Source: Neorhizobium galegae
GTDB lineage: Bacteria; Pseudomonadota; Alphaproteobacteria; Rhizobiales; Rhizobiaceae
NCBI RefSeq assembly: GCF_017877135.1
Contig: NZ_JAGIPH010000001.1
Location: forward strand, 372,001 to 436,000
DNA: 64,000 nucleotides
Direction: 5' to 3'
The translations under genes were made by a program, and so were the position numbers. Under the pieces are notes generated by a model. The model was not told where the DNA came from. It worked only from the letters and a program-made list of their open reading frames with translations, and ran no database searches. Numbering within the stretch: position 1 is the first letter of the stretch; every line of letters begins with the position of its first letter. Shown piece after piece: positions 50,370 to 59,043 of the stretch.

Positions 50370-52651
50370 CCAGACAGACCAGAACCGGACCGCTCGAGAC
50401 CGCCGATCGCGTCATCGGCTTTCCGCTGTCGCGCATTGAGGGGCCGCTGAAAGTCACCGGCACGGCACCCTATGCCGCCGAACACCAGAGCGCCGACATG
50501 CTGCACGGCTTCGTGGCACTTGCCACGATCGCCAGCGGCCGCATCGCCCGCATCGACACCGCCGATGCGGCGGCCTTCCCCGGCGTCGTGAAAATCTACA
50601 CCCACGACAACCGCCCGCGCACCGCCTGGTGGGACAGCGCCTGGAAGGATGAGGTGGCGCTTCCCGGCCATCCGTTCCGCCCGCTTGAAAACGACCGCGT
50701 GCTGTTTGACGGCCAGCCCGTCGCCTTCGTCGTCGCCAATACCTTCGAGGCCGCCCGCGATGCGGCCGCCCTCATCCGCATCACTTACGAGGCAGATCAG
50801 CCGAAGACCAGCATCGAGGTCGAAAGCGAAAAATCCTACGTGCCAAAGGAAAAGCGCTCCGGCATCGCGCCGCCGCCTTCTCCGCGCGGCAATGCGGATG
50901 AGGCCTTCGCGGCCGCCCCCTTCAAGCTGTCGTCCAACTATACGCTGGAAGGCGAGCACCACAATCCGATGGAGCTGTTCGCCACCACCGTCCTCTATGA
51001 GGGCGAGGGCCGCCTCACCATCCACGACAAGACGCAGGGCTCGCAGAACAGCCAGGGCTATGTCTGCGGCATTTTCGAGCTGAAGCCGGAGAACGTGCGG
51101 GTGTTCAACACCTATGTCGGCGGCGCCTTCGGCTCGGGCCTTCGCCCCAAGCACCAGCTGTTTCTCGCCACCATGGCCGCGCTGGATCTGAAACAATCGG
51201 TGCAGCTGGAACTCAGCCGGCGCGAAATGTTCTATCTCACCTGGCGCCCGGCCACGGTGCAGACGGTCAAGATGGCCGCCGATGACAACGGAAAGCTCAC
51301 CGCGATCCTCCACCACGCCGTGCAGGCCACCTCGCTCTACGAGGATTATCAGGAAGTGGTCGTCAACTGGTCGGGGCTGCTCTACCGCTGCGACAACGTC
51401 AAGCTCACCTATGAACTGGCCGAAATGACCGTCTCCACCCCAGGCGACATGCGCGCGCCCGGTGCCGCCACCGGCGTTTTTGCGCTGGAATCGGCCATTG
51501 ACGAGCTGTCCTACCAGGTCGGTCTTGATCCGCTCGATATGCGCGTGCGCAATTTCGTCCATGTCGACCAGAACCAGGATCTGCAGCTGACCTCGAAGGC
51601 GCTGCATGCCTGTTACCGTCAAGGCGCCGAACGTTTCGGCTGGGAGAAACGCCTGCACGCCCCCCGCTCCATGCATGACGGGCCGGATCTCGTCGGCTGG
51701 GGCATGGCAACCGGGGTGTGGGAGGCACAGCTGACGGAGGCGACCGCCCGGGCGCGGCTCAGTGCGGATGGCAGCGTCACCGTCTCCGCCGCCGCTTCCG
51801 ATATCGGCACCGGCACCATGACGATCCTTGCCCAGATCGGCGCGGAAGCTTTTGGCGTTGACGCCGAACACGTCACCGTTCGGATCGGCGACAGCCAGTT
51901 GCCCAAGACCTCGGTCGAGGGCGGCTCGTGGACGGCAGCCTCCACCGGATCGGCGGTCGCCGCGGCTGCCACTGCCGTGCGCCAGACCCTTCTCGATGCG
52001 GCAAAGGACATGGATGCCTCGCCCTTCGGCAAGGACGTGACGGTCGAACAGACCGCGATCCGCGACGGCCGCCTCGTGCTTGAGATCAACGATCAGGTCG
52101 GCGTTGCGCTCACCGATATCCTGGCATCGAAAAACCTGACCTTCATCGAGGAAGAGGCAAAGGTCGCGCCGGATGCGCAGCAGGCGAAAAAATTCGTCAG
52201 CTACACCCATGCCGCCCATTTCGTCGAGGTGATGATCGACGAGGAGCTGGGCGTCATCCGTGTCACCCGCGTCGTCACCGCCGTGGCCGCCGGCCGCATC
52301 CTCAACCCTAAAACCGCGCGCAGCCAGATCCTCGGCGGCGTCGTCATGGGCATCGGCATGGCGCTGCATGAGGAGGGCATGATCGACCATCGCACCGGCC
52401 GCATCATGAACCACAATCTTGCCGAATATCATGTGCCGGCCCATGCCGACATCCACGATATCGAAGTGATCTTTGTCGAAGAGCATGACGACAAGGCAAG
52501 CCCGATCGGCGTCAAGGGGCTCGGCGAGATCGGCATCGTCGGGATCGCCGCCGCCGTCGCCAATGCCATCTACCACGCAACGGGCACGCGCGTGCGCCAC
52601 CTGCCCATCACCATCGACAAGGTATTTTACGCCAAGGAGGCAGCCGAATGA
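50366..52651 (+). CDS. paoC: aldehyde oxidoreductase molybdopterin subunit, PaoC-type
   Basis: 761 residues, xanthine-oxidase-fold large subunit: N-terminal GPLKVTGTAPYAAEH, the molybdopterin-cytosine-dinucleotide loops including VGGAFGSG near residue 250, DIGTGTMTIL near 480, and the catalytic Glu721 in KGLGEIGIVG. It oxidises aldehydes to acids using water. The PaoD/XdhC-like maturation factor is not in this operon and must be elsewhere. It overlaps both neighbours by ATGA. Confidence 0.9.
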   Translation: MTRQTRTGPLETADRVIGFPLSRIEGPLKVTGTAPYAAEHQSADMLHGFVALATIASGRIARIDTADAAAFPGVVKIYTHDNRPRTAWWDSAWKDEVALPGHPFRPLENDRVLFDGQPVAFVVANTFEAARDAAALIRITYEADQPKTSIEVESEKSYVPKEKRSGIAPPPSPRGNADEAFAAAPFKLSSNYTLEGEHHNPMELFATTVLYEGEGRLTIHDKTQGSQNSQGYVCGIFELKPENVRVFNTYVGGAFGSGLRPKHQLFLATMAALDLKQSVQLELSRREMFYLTWRPATVQTVKMAADDNGKLTAILHHAVQATSLYEDYQEVVVNWSGLLYRCDNVKLTYELAEMTVSTPGDMRAPGAATGVFALESAIDELSYQVGLDPLDMRVRNFVHVDQNQDLQLTSKALHACYRQGAERFGWEKRLHAPRSMHDGPDLVGWGMATGVWEAQLTEATARARLSADGSVTVSAAASDIGTGTMTILAQIGAEAFGVDAEHVTVRIGDSQLPKTSVEGGSWTAASTGSAVAAAATAVRQTLLDAAKDMDASPFGKDVTVEQTAIRDGRLVLEINDQVGVALTDILASKNLTFIEEEAKVAPDAQQAKKFVSYTHAAHFVEVMIDEELGVIRVTRVVTAVAAGRILNPKTARSQILGGVVMGIGMALHEEGMIDHRTGRIMNHNLAEYHVPAHADIHDIEVIFVEEHDDKASPIGVKGLGEIGIVGIAAAVANAIYHATGTRVRHLPITIDKVFYAKEAAE

Positions 52652-53799
52652 CCCGCCATCTCCCGGACAATCCGCTGCGCTACACGCCCGATGTCGAGGA
52701 TATCCACCCCGACGAACCGCAACTGGCGCAGGCGCTCGCAGACACGCTCTTGTCGATTTCCTACAAGACCTATGCCGACAGCGCCCACGCCATCCGCGCC
52801 GTGCATGCCAAGAGCCACGGCCTCTTGAGCGCCGAGGTGGAGGTGCTGGACAACCTGCCGCCCGAACTTGCGCAGGGCGTGTTTGCCGAACCCGGCACCT
52901 ATGAGGCGATCATCCGGCTCTCCACGACGCCCGGCGATATCCTGCATGACAGCGTCTCGGCCCCGCGCGGCATGGCCTTGAAAATCCTCGACGTGACGGG
53001 CGAGCGGCTGCCGGGCTCGGAACGGTCGCGGTCGCAGGATTTCGTCATGGTGAACGGCAAGGTTTTCAACTCACCGAGCGGCGAGGCGTTTCTGGCGAGC
53101 CTCACGCCGCTTGCCGCCACCACCGACCGGGTGGAAGGCGCCAAGAAACTCGTCTCGAAAGTGCTGCGCGGCGTGGAAGGCGCGCTCGAAGCCGTCGGAC
53201 GCGAAAGCACGACGCTCAAGGTCATGGGCGGCCAGCCGCTCACCCACATGCTCGGCGAGAGCTTTTTCACCCAGGTGCCGGTCCGCTTTGGCGATTATAT
53301 CGCAAAGCTCGGCGTGGTGCCGGCTTCCGACAACCTGAAGGCGCTGGTCGACCGCAGAATCAGCGTGGGAGACGATCCCGACACGCTGCGCCACCTCCTG
53401 GCGGAGTTTTTTGAAACCGAAACGGCGGTCTGGCACCTGCAGGTGCAGCTCGCCACCGACCTTGAGGCCACGCCGATCGAGGCGCCGATGACGCCGTGGG
53501 ACGAGGAGAAAAGCCCCTACATCACCGTCGCCACCATCACCGCCGGCCCGCAGACCGCCTGGAGCAAGGAGCGCTCCCGCCAGGTGGATGACGGGCTGAA
53601 ATTCTCCCCCTGGAACGGCCTCGCCGCCCACCAACCGCTCGGCCAGATCATGCGGCTGCGCAAGCTCGCCTACGAACGCTCCTCCGCCTTCCGCTCCGAG
53701 CGCAACCCCACTGCCGTCACCGAACCCATCACCTGCCCCTTCGCGCCCAAGACACCGGCAAGCGTGGTGGAGGAAACGGGGGCAAGGGTGTTTCCGTAA
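52648..53799 (+). CDS. catalase-family heme protein (y4iL/SrpA-like)
   Basis: 383 residues resembling the core of catalase without its arm and C-terminal domains. The distal His appears to be in RAVHAKSHGLLSAEVEV (His53), Asn in the QDFVMVNGKVF block, and a C-terminal MRLRKLAYERSSAFR supplies an Arg and Tyr like the proximal heme ligand region. Such catalase-like proteins act as catalase or peroxidase. Coupled to paoC by ATGA, it is probably there to remove peroxide formed when the flavin/iron-sulfur oxidoreductase reacts with oxygen (inference). Confidence 0.83.
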   Translation: MTRHLPDNPLRYTPDVEDIHPDEPQLAQALADTLLSISYKTYADSAHAIRAVHAKSHGLLSAEVEVLDNLPPELAQGVFAEPGTYEAIIRLSTTPGDILHDSVSAPRGMALKILDVTGERLPGSERSRSQDFVMVNGKVFNSPSGEAFLASLTPLAATTDRVEGAKKLVSKVLRGVEGALEAVGRESTTLKVMGGQPLTHMLGESFFTQVPVRFGDYIAKLGVVPASDNLKALVDRRISVGDDPDTLRHLLAEFFETETAVWHLQVQLATDLEATPIEAPMTPWDEEKSPYITVATITAGPQTAWSKERSRQVDDGLKFSPWNGLAAHQPLGQIMRLRKLAYERSSAFRSERNPTAVTEPITCPFAPKTPASVVEETGARVFP

Positions 53800-53825
53800 G
53801 GGGCCTCGCCCGCAGCTGCCTTACT

Positions 53826-53880
53826 GCCCCTCACCCTAACCCTCTCCCCGCCTGGCGGGGAGAGGGAACGAGATTGCCGA
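53826..53880. repeat. palindromic repeat, copy 2
   Basis: GCCCCTCACCCTAACCCTCT, CCCCGCCTGGCGGGG stem, AGAGGG tail continuing as AACGAGATTGCCGA; same element as in ccmH. Confidence 0.85.
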
Positions 53881-53950
53881 TGTCGCAACAGCCTAGCTGA
53901 ACCTTTCGAAAGCTGGAAAGCCATCAATCGCAAGATCAGAAGCGGGAGCC

Positions 53951-54013
53951 GGTAGTTAGGAGGTAGGAGGTAGGAGGTAGGAGGTAGGAGGTAGGAGGTA
54001 GGAGGTAGGAGGT
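53951..54013. repeat. heptamer tandem repeat GGAGGTA
   Basis: Eight exact GGAGGTA copies from 53958, preceded by the variant GTAGTTA, between two palindromic repeats. The gap 53800-54075 holds only repeats, no gene. Confidence 0.95.
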
Positions 54014-54045
54014 AGGAAACAAAGCAGTACCCCCCACCGCAACAG

Positions 54046-54092
54046 GTCCCCTCTCCCCGCCAAGCGGGGAGAGGGCTAGGGTGAGGGGCAAT
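54046..54092. repeat. palindromic repeat, copy 3 (inverted)
   Basis: Inverted copy with CCCCGCCAAGCGGGG stem followed by AGAGGGCTAGGGTGAGGGGCA. It supplies the last codons and stop of the DUF559 gene. Confidence 0.85.
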
Positions 54093-54507
54093 CCTCACCC
54101 CGCAGCGGATCCAAGAAAGCTGGATAGAACCGCAGGTCATAAGCGTCGACCCTCTCCACAAGCCGCCCGTCGAGCACCGCAAGAACAGTCTCCAGAACCT
54201 GCGGCATCGCGCGCAAGACATCGACATTCCAGAACCGCAGCACCGACCATCCGCAACGACGCATGAACGCGTTGCGAACCACATCCCGGTCATTGCCGGC
54301 ATGCTGACTTCCATCCACCTCCACGACCAGCAGCTGTTCGCGACAGGCAAAATCCGCGAAATAGGGACCGATCGGAAGCTGTCGCACGAACTTGCATCCG
54401 CCCAGCTGCCGATTGCGCAACTGCGACCACAGCTTCAGTTCCGCATCATTCTCCACCTGCCGCAATGCCCGCGCCCGCGCCGTGGTCGTCTCCCGTCGCC
54501 CCCGCAT
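54076..54507 (-). CDS. DUF559 endonuclease-like protein
   Basis: 143 residues, PD-(D/E)XK-like DUF559 domain: AELKLWSQLRNRQLGG, KFVRQLPIGPYFADFACREQ (Asp52), LVVEVDGSQH (Glu63, Asp65, His69) and the helix GWSVLRFWNVDVLRAMPQVLE. Vsr-like fold and probable nuclease, biological target unknown. The ATG at 54507 has GGGGGAG upstream. The C-terminal residues CPSP and the stop codon come from the palindromic repeat that abuts it, so the native end may have been altered by the repeat. Confidence 0.82.
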   Translation of the reverse strand: MRGRRETTTARARALRQVENDAELKLWSQLRNRQLGGCKFVRQLPIGPYFADFACREQLLVVEVDGSQHAGNDRDVVRNAFMRRCGWSVLRFWNVDVLRAMPQVLETVLAVLDGRLVERVDAYDLRFYPAFLDPLRGEDCPSP

Positions 54508-54607
54508 CCGCTCCCCCTTCCATCGCAGACCGAAGGGTACGCCGGCTCAGCCTTTTCGCAAGTGGGCACGGCATCGAGGCGCTGAAGACTGCATCCTTCT
54601 GAAGCCG

Positions 54608-54672
54608 GCCCCTCACCCTAACCCTCTCCCCGCCTGCGGGGAGAGGGGACGAGATTGCCGAGATCGCGGCAG
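54608..54672. repeat. palindromic repeat, copy 4
   Basis: Same orientation as copy 2, with CCCCGCCTGCGGGG stem and the extended GACGAGATTGCCGAGATCGC tail shared with copy 2. Confidence 0.85.
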
Positions 54673-54715
54673 CCCACATGAACGTCTCCACAGCAGGACA
54701 ACCGTCACCCGTCAG

Positions 54716-54799
54716 GCAGGACGTAGGACGTGGATCGTAGGAGGTGGATCGTAGGAGGTGGGAGGCAGGAGGTAGGAAGTAGGAAGTAGGAAGTAGGAA
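54716..54799. repeat. degenerate heptamer array GTAGGNN
   Basis: Twelve consecutive 7-base units in register: GCAGGAC, GTAGGAC, GTGGATC, GTAGGAG, GTGGATC, GTAGGAG, GTGGGAG, GCAGGAG and four GTAGGAA. It lies in the 502-base gap between the DUF559 and selO genes, which holds repeats only. Confidence 0.9.
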
Positions 54800-55001
54800 G
54801 GGGAAACCGAACGGCAGCGGCAACCGCAACAGGGTCCCCTCTCCCCGTGGTGACGGGGAGAGGGCTAGGGTGAGGGGCAATCTTCAGCAGGCAGGAAGCA
54901 GAAGCAGGAAGGGGAAACCGAACGGCAGCGGCAAGCGCAACAGCGTCCCCTCTCCCCGTGGTGACGGGGAGAGGGCTAGGGTGAGGGGCACTCTTCAGCA
55001 G
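54796..55001. repeat. 95-bp direct duplication carrying palindromic repeat copies 5 and 6
   Basis: 54796-54890 and 54907-55001 are nearly identical (about three differences), each with GGAAGGGGAAACCGAACGGC and a CCCCGTGGTGACGGGG-stem palindrome. The second copy ends just after the selO stop codon. Confidence 0.85.
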
Positions 55002-55009
55002 CCAAGAAA

Positions 55010-56500
55010 TCACGTCCCGCAGAATGTCCGCAGCACCCGCTCCTCGTCGCGTGGCGCCTGCGTCAGGGCGGTAAATTCCGGCCGGTCGGTATAGGGGTCG
55101 GCGACGGCTGCAACCAGCGTTTCGAAGGGTGACAGATCGCCGGCCATGGCGGCGACGATCGCCTCCTCGATGCGGTGGTTGCGGGCAATGAGCGCCGGGT
55201 TGACGCGGCGCATCAGCGTGCCGGCATCGCCGTCCTCCCGGGCAAGGCGGGCGCGCCAGAGGGGAAGGAAGCGTTCCGCCTTGTCCCAGGGCGCAAAGCC
55301 TTCGAGGAAGGCGGCTTCCGCATCCAGCCGGGCCTTGTCGTCGCCACCCTGCGCATCGGCAAGCGCAAGCTTTGTCAACCGCCGGAAGGTGAGCGTAAAA
55401 TCCGCCCGCCCTTCGTGCATGGCAGACAGCAGCGCCTGGATGAGTTCGCCATCGCCCTCCTCGGGCGCGCCGGCAATGCCGATCTTTTGCGAAAACACCG
55501 ACAGCCAGGCAGCCTGGAACCGTTCGCCGAACGCTTTCAGCACGCCGTTTGCCGCCTCCACCGCCTTTTCCTCGTCGGCATCAAGCAGCGGCAGCAGGCA
55601 TTCGGCCAGCCGCGCAATGTTCCATTGGCCGATGCCGGGCTGGTTGCGATAGGCATAGCGGCCCTGCTGGTCGATGGAGGAAAACACCTTCATCGGGTCG
55701 TAGTCGTCGAGGAAGGCGCAAGGGCCGAAATCGATCGTCTCGCCCGACACCGTCATGTTGTCGGTGTTCATCACGCCATGGATGAAGCCGACGCCGAGCC
55801 AGCGCGCGATCAGCTCCGCCTGGCGGGCCGAGACGGCCTCCAGCAGTGCAAGATAGGGATTGTCCGCCTGTTTCAGCGCCGGATAATGCCGCTCGATGAC
55901 ATAGTCGGCGAGCGTGCGCACTCCGTCCGTGTCGCCCTGGGCGGCAAAATACTGGAACGTGCCGATGCGCACATGGCTTGCCGCCACCCGCACGAAGACG
56001 GCGCCCGGCAGAACCGTTTCGCGCTGAACGCCCTCGCCGGTCAAAACGGCGGCAAGCGCGCGCGTTGCCGGAATGCCAAGGCCCGCCATGGCTTCGGAGA
56101 CGATGTATTCGCGCAGTACGGGGCCAAGTGCTGCGCGCCCATCGCCCCGTCGGGAAAACGGCGTCGGCCCGGCGCCCTTCAGTTGGATGTCACGCCGCAC
56201 GCCCGTCTCATCCACCACCTCGCCCAGAAGGATAGCCCGGCCATCGCCCAGCCGCGGCACGAAATTGCCGAACTGGTGGCCTGCATAGGCCATGGCAAGC
56301 GGTTCTGCGCCCGGCGGCAAGACATTGCCGGAAAAAATTGCTGCCAGCCGCGCCGTATCCGCCTCGTCAAGGTCGAGCTTCAGTTTTTTCGCAAGCGGCG
56401 CATTGAATTTGATCAGCACCGGCCCTTCGACGGCTTCGGGATAGACCGAGGAGTGAAACTTCACCGGCAGGCGCGCATAGGAATTATCAAAAGGAAACAA
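55010..56500 (-). CDS. selO: SelO protein AMPylase (YdiU/UPF0061)
   Basis: 496 residues, full length for this pseudokinase family that transfers AMP to Ser/Thr/Tyr of target proteins in redox control. Blocks: LAMAYAGHQFGNFVPRLGDGRAILLGE, DIQLKGAGPTPFSRRGDGRAALGPVLREYIVSEAM, FIHGVMNTDNMTVSGETIDFGPCAFLDDYD (metal/ATP site). The C-terminus FCGT has cysteine (494) where eukaryotic SelO has selenocysteine. The start is TTG at 56500: AAGGAG lies 7 bases upstream and the N-terminus FPFDNSYARLP is canonical. Confidence 0.93.
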   Translation of the reverse strand: MFPFDNSYARLPVKFHSSVYPEAVEGPVLIKFNAPLAKKLKLDLDEADTARLAAIFSGNVLPPGAEPLAMAYAGHQFGNFVPRLGDGRAILLGEVVDETGVRRDIQLKGAGPTPFSRRGDGRAALGPVLREYIVSEAMAGLGIPATRALAAVLTGEGVQRETVLPGAVFVRVAASHVRIGTFQYFAAQGDTDGVRTLADYVIERHYPALKQADNPYLALLEAVSARQAELIARWLGVGFIHGVMNTDNMTVSGETIDFGPCAFLDDYDPMKVFSSIDQQGRYAYRNQPGIGQWNIARLAECLLPLLDADEEKAVEAANGVLKAFGERFQAAWLSVFSQKIGIAGAPEEGDGELIQALLSAMHEGRADFTLTFRRLTKLALADAQGGDDKARLDAEAAFLEGFAPWDKAERFLPLWRARLAREDGDAGTLMRRVNPALIARNHRIEEAIVAAMAGDLSPFETLVAAVADPYTDRPEFTALTQAPRDEERVLRTFCGT

Positions 56501-56734
56501 TGGATTACTCCTTGATCGGCAAGAGTGGCCGCAACCCTTCCGCCCTCTGCTTCACCCCAGCATATGGGGTCGCGCGGCCCGCCCGCAAGCCATGGGTCGA
56601 GGCGCCGGCCATCGCCTTTTTCTTGGGCGTTCGATTCATTTTCGGGCATTCATGACACCCTGTTGTATTTCAGCTACAGCTTTTTCTTCGGCGTGCACTA
56701 CATGCTCCCTTGTCTCCAAGAAAGGGAATGCACC

Positions 56735-57370
56735 ATGAAAAAGATCCTCTTCCTCGCATCGAGTGTCGCACTCTTCGGCTCTTCCGCTGCCTTTGCCGCT
56801 GATGCCATTTACGAAGCACCGCAGGCGCCTGTGGCTCAGGAAGTTGCCGCACCGGCCTTCTCCTGGACCGGCGCGTATATCGGTGTTCTCGGCGGTTACG
56901 GCTGGGGCAACGGCGATTTCGACGGCGGTGTCAACGGTTCGGAAGATTTCGACGGCGGCCGTATCGGCGGTTTCGTCGGCTATAACTGGGAACTGTCCTC
57001 GGGCTTCCTGGTCGGTCTTGAAGGCGACGTGAACTACGACTGGAACGAACAGACGGTTGCTGGCGCTGATGTCGGCACCGACTTCTCCGGCTCCGTACGT
57101 GGCCGCGTCGGCTACGCCATGGACCGTGCAGTGATCTTCGCAGCCGGCGGCTGGACGGCCACCAACGGTTACGTCGACGGCGCAGGCGTTGATGAAAACA
57201 AGACCTTCAGCGGCTGGACCGTTGGCGGTGGCGTCGATTACGCCTTCACCGACAAGATGTTCGGCCGTCTGGAATACCGTTACAACGATTACGGCGACAA
57301 GAACATCGCCGGCACCAATGTCGATTTCGACCAGCACGTGGTCAATGTCGGCCTCGGCGTCAAGTTCTGA
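56735..57370 (+). CDS. outer-membrane beta-barrel protein (Omp25/31 or opacity-type porin family)
   Basis: 211 residues: signal peptide MKKILFLASSVALFGSSAAFA (cleavage near 22), a short Pro/Ala linker, then an eight-stranded barrel pattern starting FSWTGAYIGVLGGYGWGNG and ending with the aromatic C-terminal strand HVVNVGLGVKF required for outer-membrane insertion. A homologous type is abundant in Brucella and rhizobial outer membranes. An upstream region of about 230 bases separates it from divergent selO. A strong terminator follows, in keeping with high expression. Confidence 0.9.
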   Translation: MKKILFLASSVALFGSSAAFAADAIYEAPQAPVAQEVAAPAFSWTGAYIGVLGGYGWGNGDFDGGVNGSEDFDGGRIGGFVGYNWELSSGFLVGLEGDVNYDWNEQTVAGADVGTDFSGSVRGRVGYAMDRAVIFAAGGWTATNGYVDGAGVDENKTFSGWTVGGGVDYAFTDKMFGRLEYRYNDYGDKNIAGTNVDFDQHVVNVGLGVKF

Positions 57371-57402
57371 TCGCCTGACTTCAGGCATCTGAGCAGAATC
57401 GG

Positions 57403-57437
57403 AAAAGCCGGGCCGGCACTTGCAGGCCCGGCTTTTT
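57403..57437 (+). terminator. intrinsic terminator of the outer-membrane protein gene
   Basis: AAAAGCCGGGCC and GGCCCGGCTTTTT arms around a 10-base loop with a T5 exit. The A-tract on the other side would also serve minus-strand transcription of the glycosyltransferase gene. Confidence 0.85.
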
Positions 57438-57486
57438 CGCGTCCGGATTTTTTTCCGCGGCGACGCCTCAGACCACGGTGCGGGCC

Positions 57487-58368
57487 TCACATCTCCATGC
57501 CGAACTGCGCCCGGCGCGCGTAATCGAGACGGCGAAGGCAAAGCGCATTGCGCAGCAGGCGGCGCGGATGCGACAGCGTCTCGCGGTTGAGGAGATGCGC
57601 CCGCAGCACCCCTTTCGAGCGGCTATGCGCCTCGCCATGGCCGACGCGGTAGATTGCCCCGGCAAACGGCAGCGGCTGAAGAGCGCATCCACGCGCGCGC
57701 AAAATACTCTCTATCTTGATATGGCTACCCATCATCGCCTTCACCCAGTCGATCGGTGCGTCCTCGGCGCGCTCCGGCAGTTCGTAAAGGTCGGCGCGCA
57801 CCAGATGCGAGGTGCCGCAGAGCCTGTTGAAGCCGCTCTGGCGCATCAGGAAGGAACTGCCCTCGCTCCAAAGATAGCCGTGGTCGACATACCAGCCGGG
57901 CAGGTCCGGCTGGCCTTCGGCAAAGGAGACGATGTCGCGGCTGACGAAATCATCATCGTCCACCACCATGAAGAAGCGCGCGCCGCGCGCCGCCAGCATG
58001 CCGGCCAGCACCCGCCTGCCCTTGTCGGTGCGCACGGCCTCGTAGATCGCCTCGCGGTTGGAATGATCCATCTCGTAGAGCGGATTGGGCGGAAGATCGA
58101 CGCGCACGGCAAAAAATCCGGCAGGCAGCTCCGGCAGTTGCGCCTCGCGATTGGCAACGATCACGCACAGCCAGTCGGGCGAGCGCTGCGCGGCAATCGA
58201 TCGCATCGTCTCCGACAGGCGCTCGATCAGCCGCGGCCAGTCGCGGGCATTGGCGGGATGACGCACCGGAATGATGAAGGCAACGCTCTTGCCGGCGGCA
58301 AGCCGTGGCTTCGGTTCGGGCGTCGCAGGATTTGCAGGAGTTTCGCTTCTCGACAGGACATGAACCAT
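57487..58368 (-). CDS. glycosyltransferase, GT-A/family 2-like
   Basis: 293 residues: N-terminal KSVAFIIPVRHPANARDWPRL, a nucleotide-sugar domain with MVVDDDDFVSRDIV (DxD metal site near 145), and GWYVDHGYLWSEGSSFLMRQSGFNRLCGTSHLVR typical of putative rhizobial glycosyltransferases. The C-terminus is basic. No polysaccharide genes are adjacent, so the acceptor is unknown. ATG at 58368 has GGGGAAG 5 bases upstream. Confidence 0.82.
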   Translation of the reverse strand: MVHVLSRSETPANPATPEPKPRLAAGKSVAFIIPVRHPANARDWPRLIERLSETMRSIAAQRSPDWLCVIVANREAQLPELPAGFFAVRVDLPPNPLYEMDHSNREAIYEAVRTDKGRRVLAGMLAARGARFFMVVDDDDFVSRDIVSFAEGQPDLPGWYVDHGYLWSEGSSFLMRQSGFNRLCGTSHLVRADLYELPERAEDAPIDWVKAMMGSHIKIESILRARGCALQPLPFAGAIYRVGHGEAHSRSKGVLRAHLLNRETLSHPRRLLRNALCLRRLDYARRAQFGMEM

Positions 58369-58743
58369 AGGCACTTCCCCGGGTTTGCGAAGGCGACAGG
58401 CAGCAACGGGCCGCAAAAAGCCGTCGCCGGCGCGCGGTCGCACCGACGGGATGACGGCCTGTCGTCCTTCAGAACATCCTTGGCCACAAGGGGCATCGCG
58501 GATGGGTTGCGCTTCGCCACCGGATACGTGGCATGAAATATCGTACCCGAAGCAGGTAGATGAAGCCGCCGGAATACGTCAAAATCAAGCCGGCATAGAA
58601 TTTCTATTCTAACGCGATGTCGCAGCTAGCGTCCGCTTGCCTCAGATTGCAGGCCCAGGCGGTCAGAAAAGCGTCGTGGGAGGGGATGCCGACAGGCGGC
58701 TGATCAAGCGTGGCCCCTCAAGATCCGGGCGCCGGGGGTCCCC
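58369..58743. other. 375-base intergenic region between copZ and the glycosyltransferase gene
   Basis: No credible gene on either strand. The minus-strand TTGACG near 58577-58582 is a possible -35 for the glycosyltransferase, but no good -10 follows. Confidence 0.45.
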
Positions 58744-58776
58744 AAAAACCCTCCCCCCGTCGACACGGGGAAAGGG
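58744..58776 (-). terminator. terminator of the copper module
   Basis: On the minus strand CCCTTTCCCCGT and ACGGGGGGAGGG pair as a 12-bp stem (with G-U pairs) around a GTCG loop and are followed by TTTTT, 15 bases after the copZ stop. Confidence 0.75.
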
Positions 58777-58791
58777 CGTGGAAAATGCCGC

Positions 58792-58998
58792 TCAGGCGTT
58801 GGCGAGCTTCTCCGGCGTATAGCCGGCCTCGCGGATGGCCGCTTCCGCGACCGCGGCATTGCCGCCGTCGAGCGTCACCCGGTGTTCGGCGAGATCCACC
58901 GCCACCGGCACGCCGGGAAGCGCCTCGGAAAGGGCTGCCTTCACCGCCTTTTCGCAATGGCCGCAGCTCATGTCCGGTACGAGGAAGGTTGTCGTCAT
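58792..58998 (-). CDS. copZ: copper chaperone CopZ-type heavy-metal-associated protein
   Basis: 68 residues, one HMA domain with metal site MSCGHC (Cys12, Cys15) after strand FLVPD. It is the usual cytosolic Cu(I) carrier delivering copper to CopA and CueR. ATG at 58998 has AGGAG upstream. It is encoded downstream of cueR, 66 bases away, with a CueR-like box at the cueR end. Confidence 0.92.
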   Translation of the reverse strand: MTTTFLVPDMSCGHCEKAVKAALSEALPGVPVAVDLAEHRVTLDGGNAAVAEAAIREAGYTPEKLANA

Positions 58999-59043
58999 GA
59001 TCGATGTCTCCTGTTCATGGTCATCCGTATGTGTTCACGTCCC

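Noticed and set aside
50045..52600. 851-codon minus-strand open frame opposite paoC
   Set aside because: Shadow of paoC codon bias with implausible composition; paoC has all family motifs on the plus strand.
53951..54799. CRISPR or leader repeats
   Set aside because: Repeats are heptamers and palindromic elements without unique spacers, and no cas genes are near.
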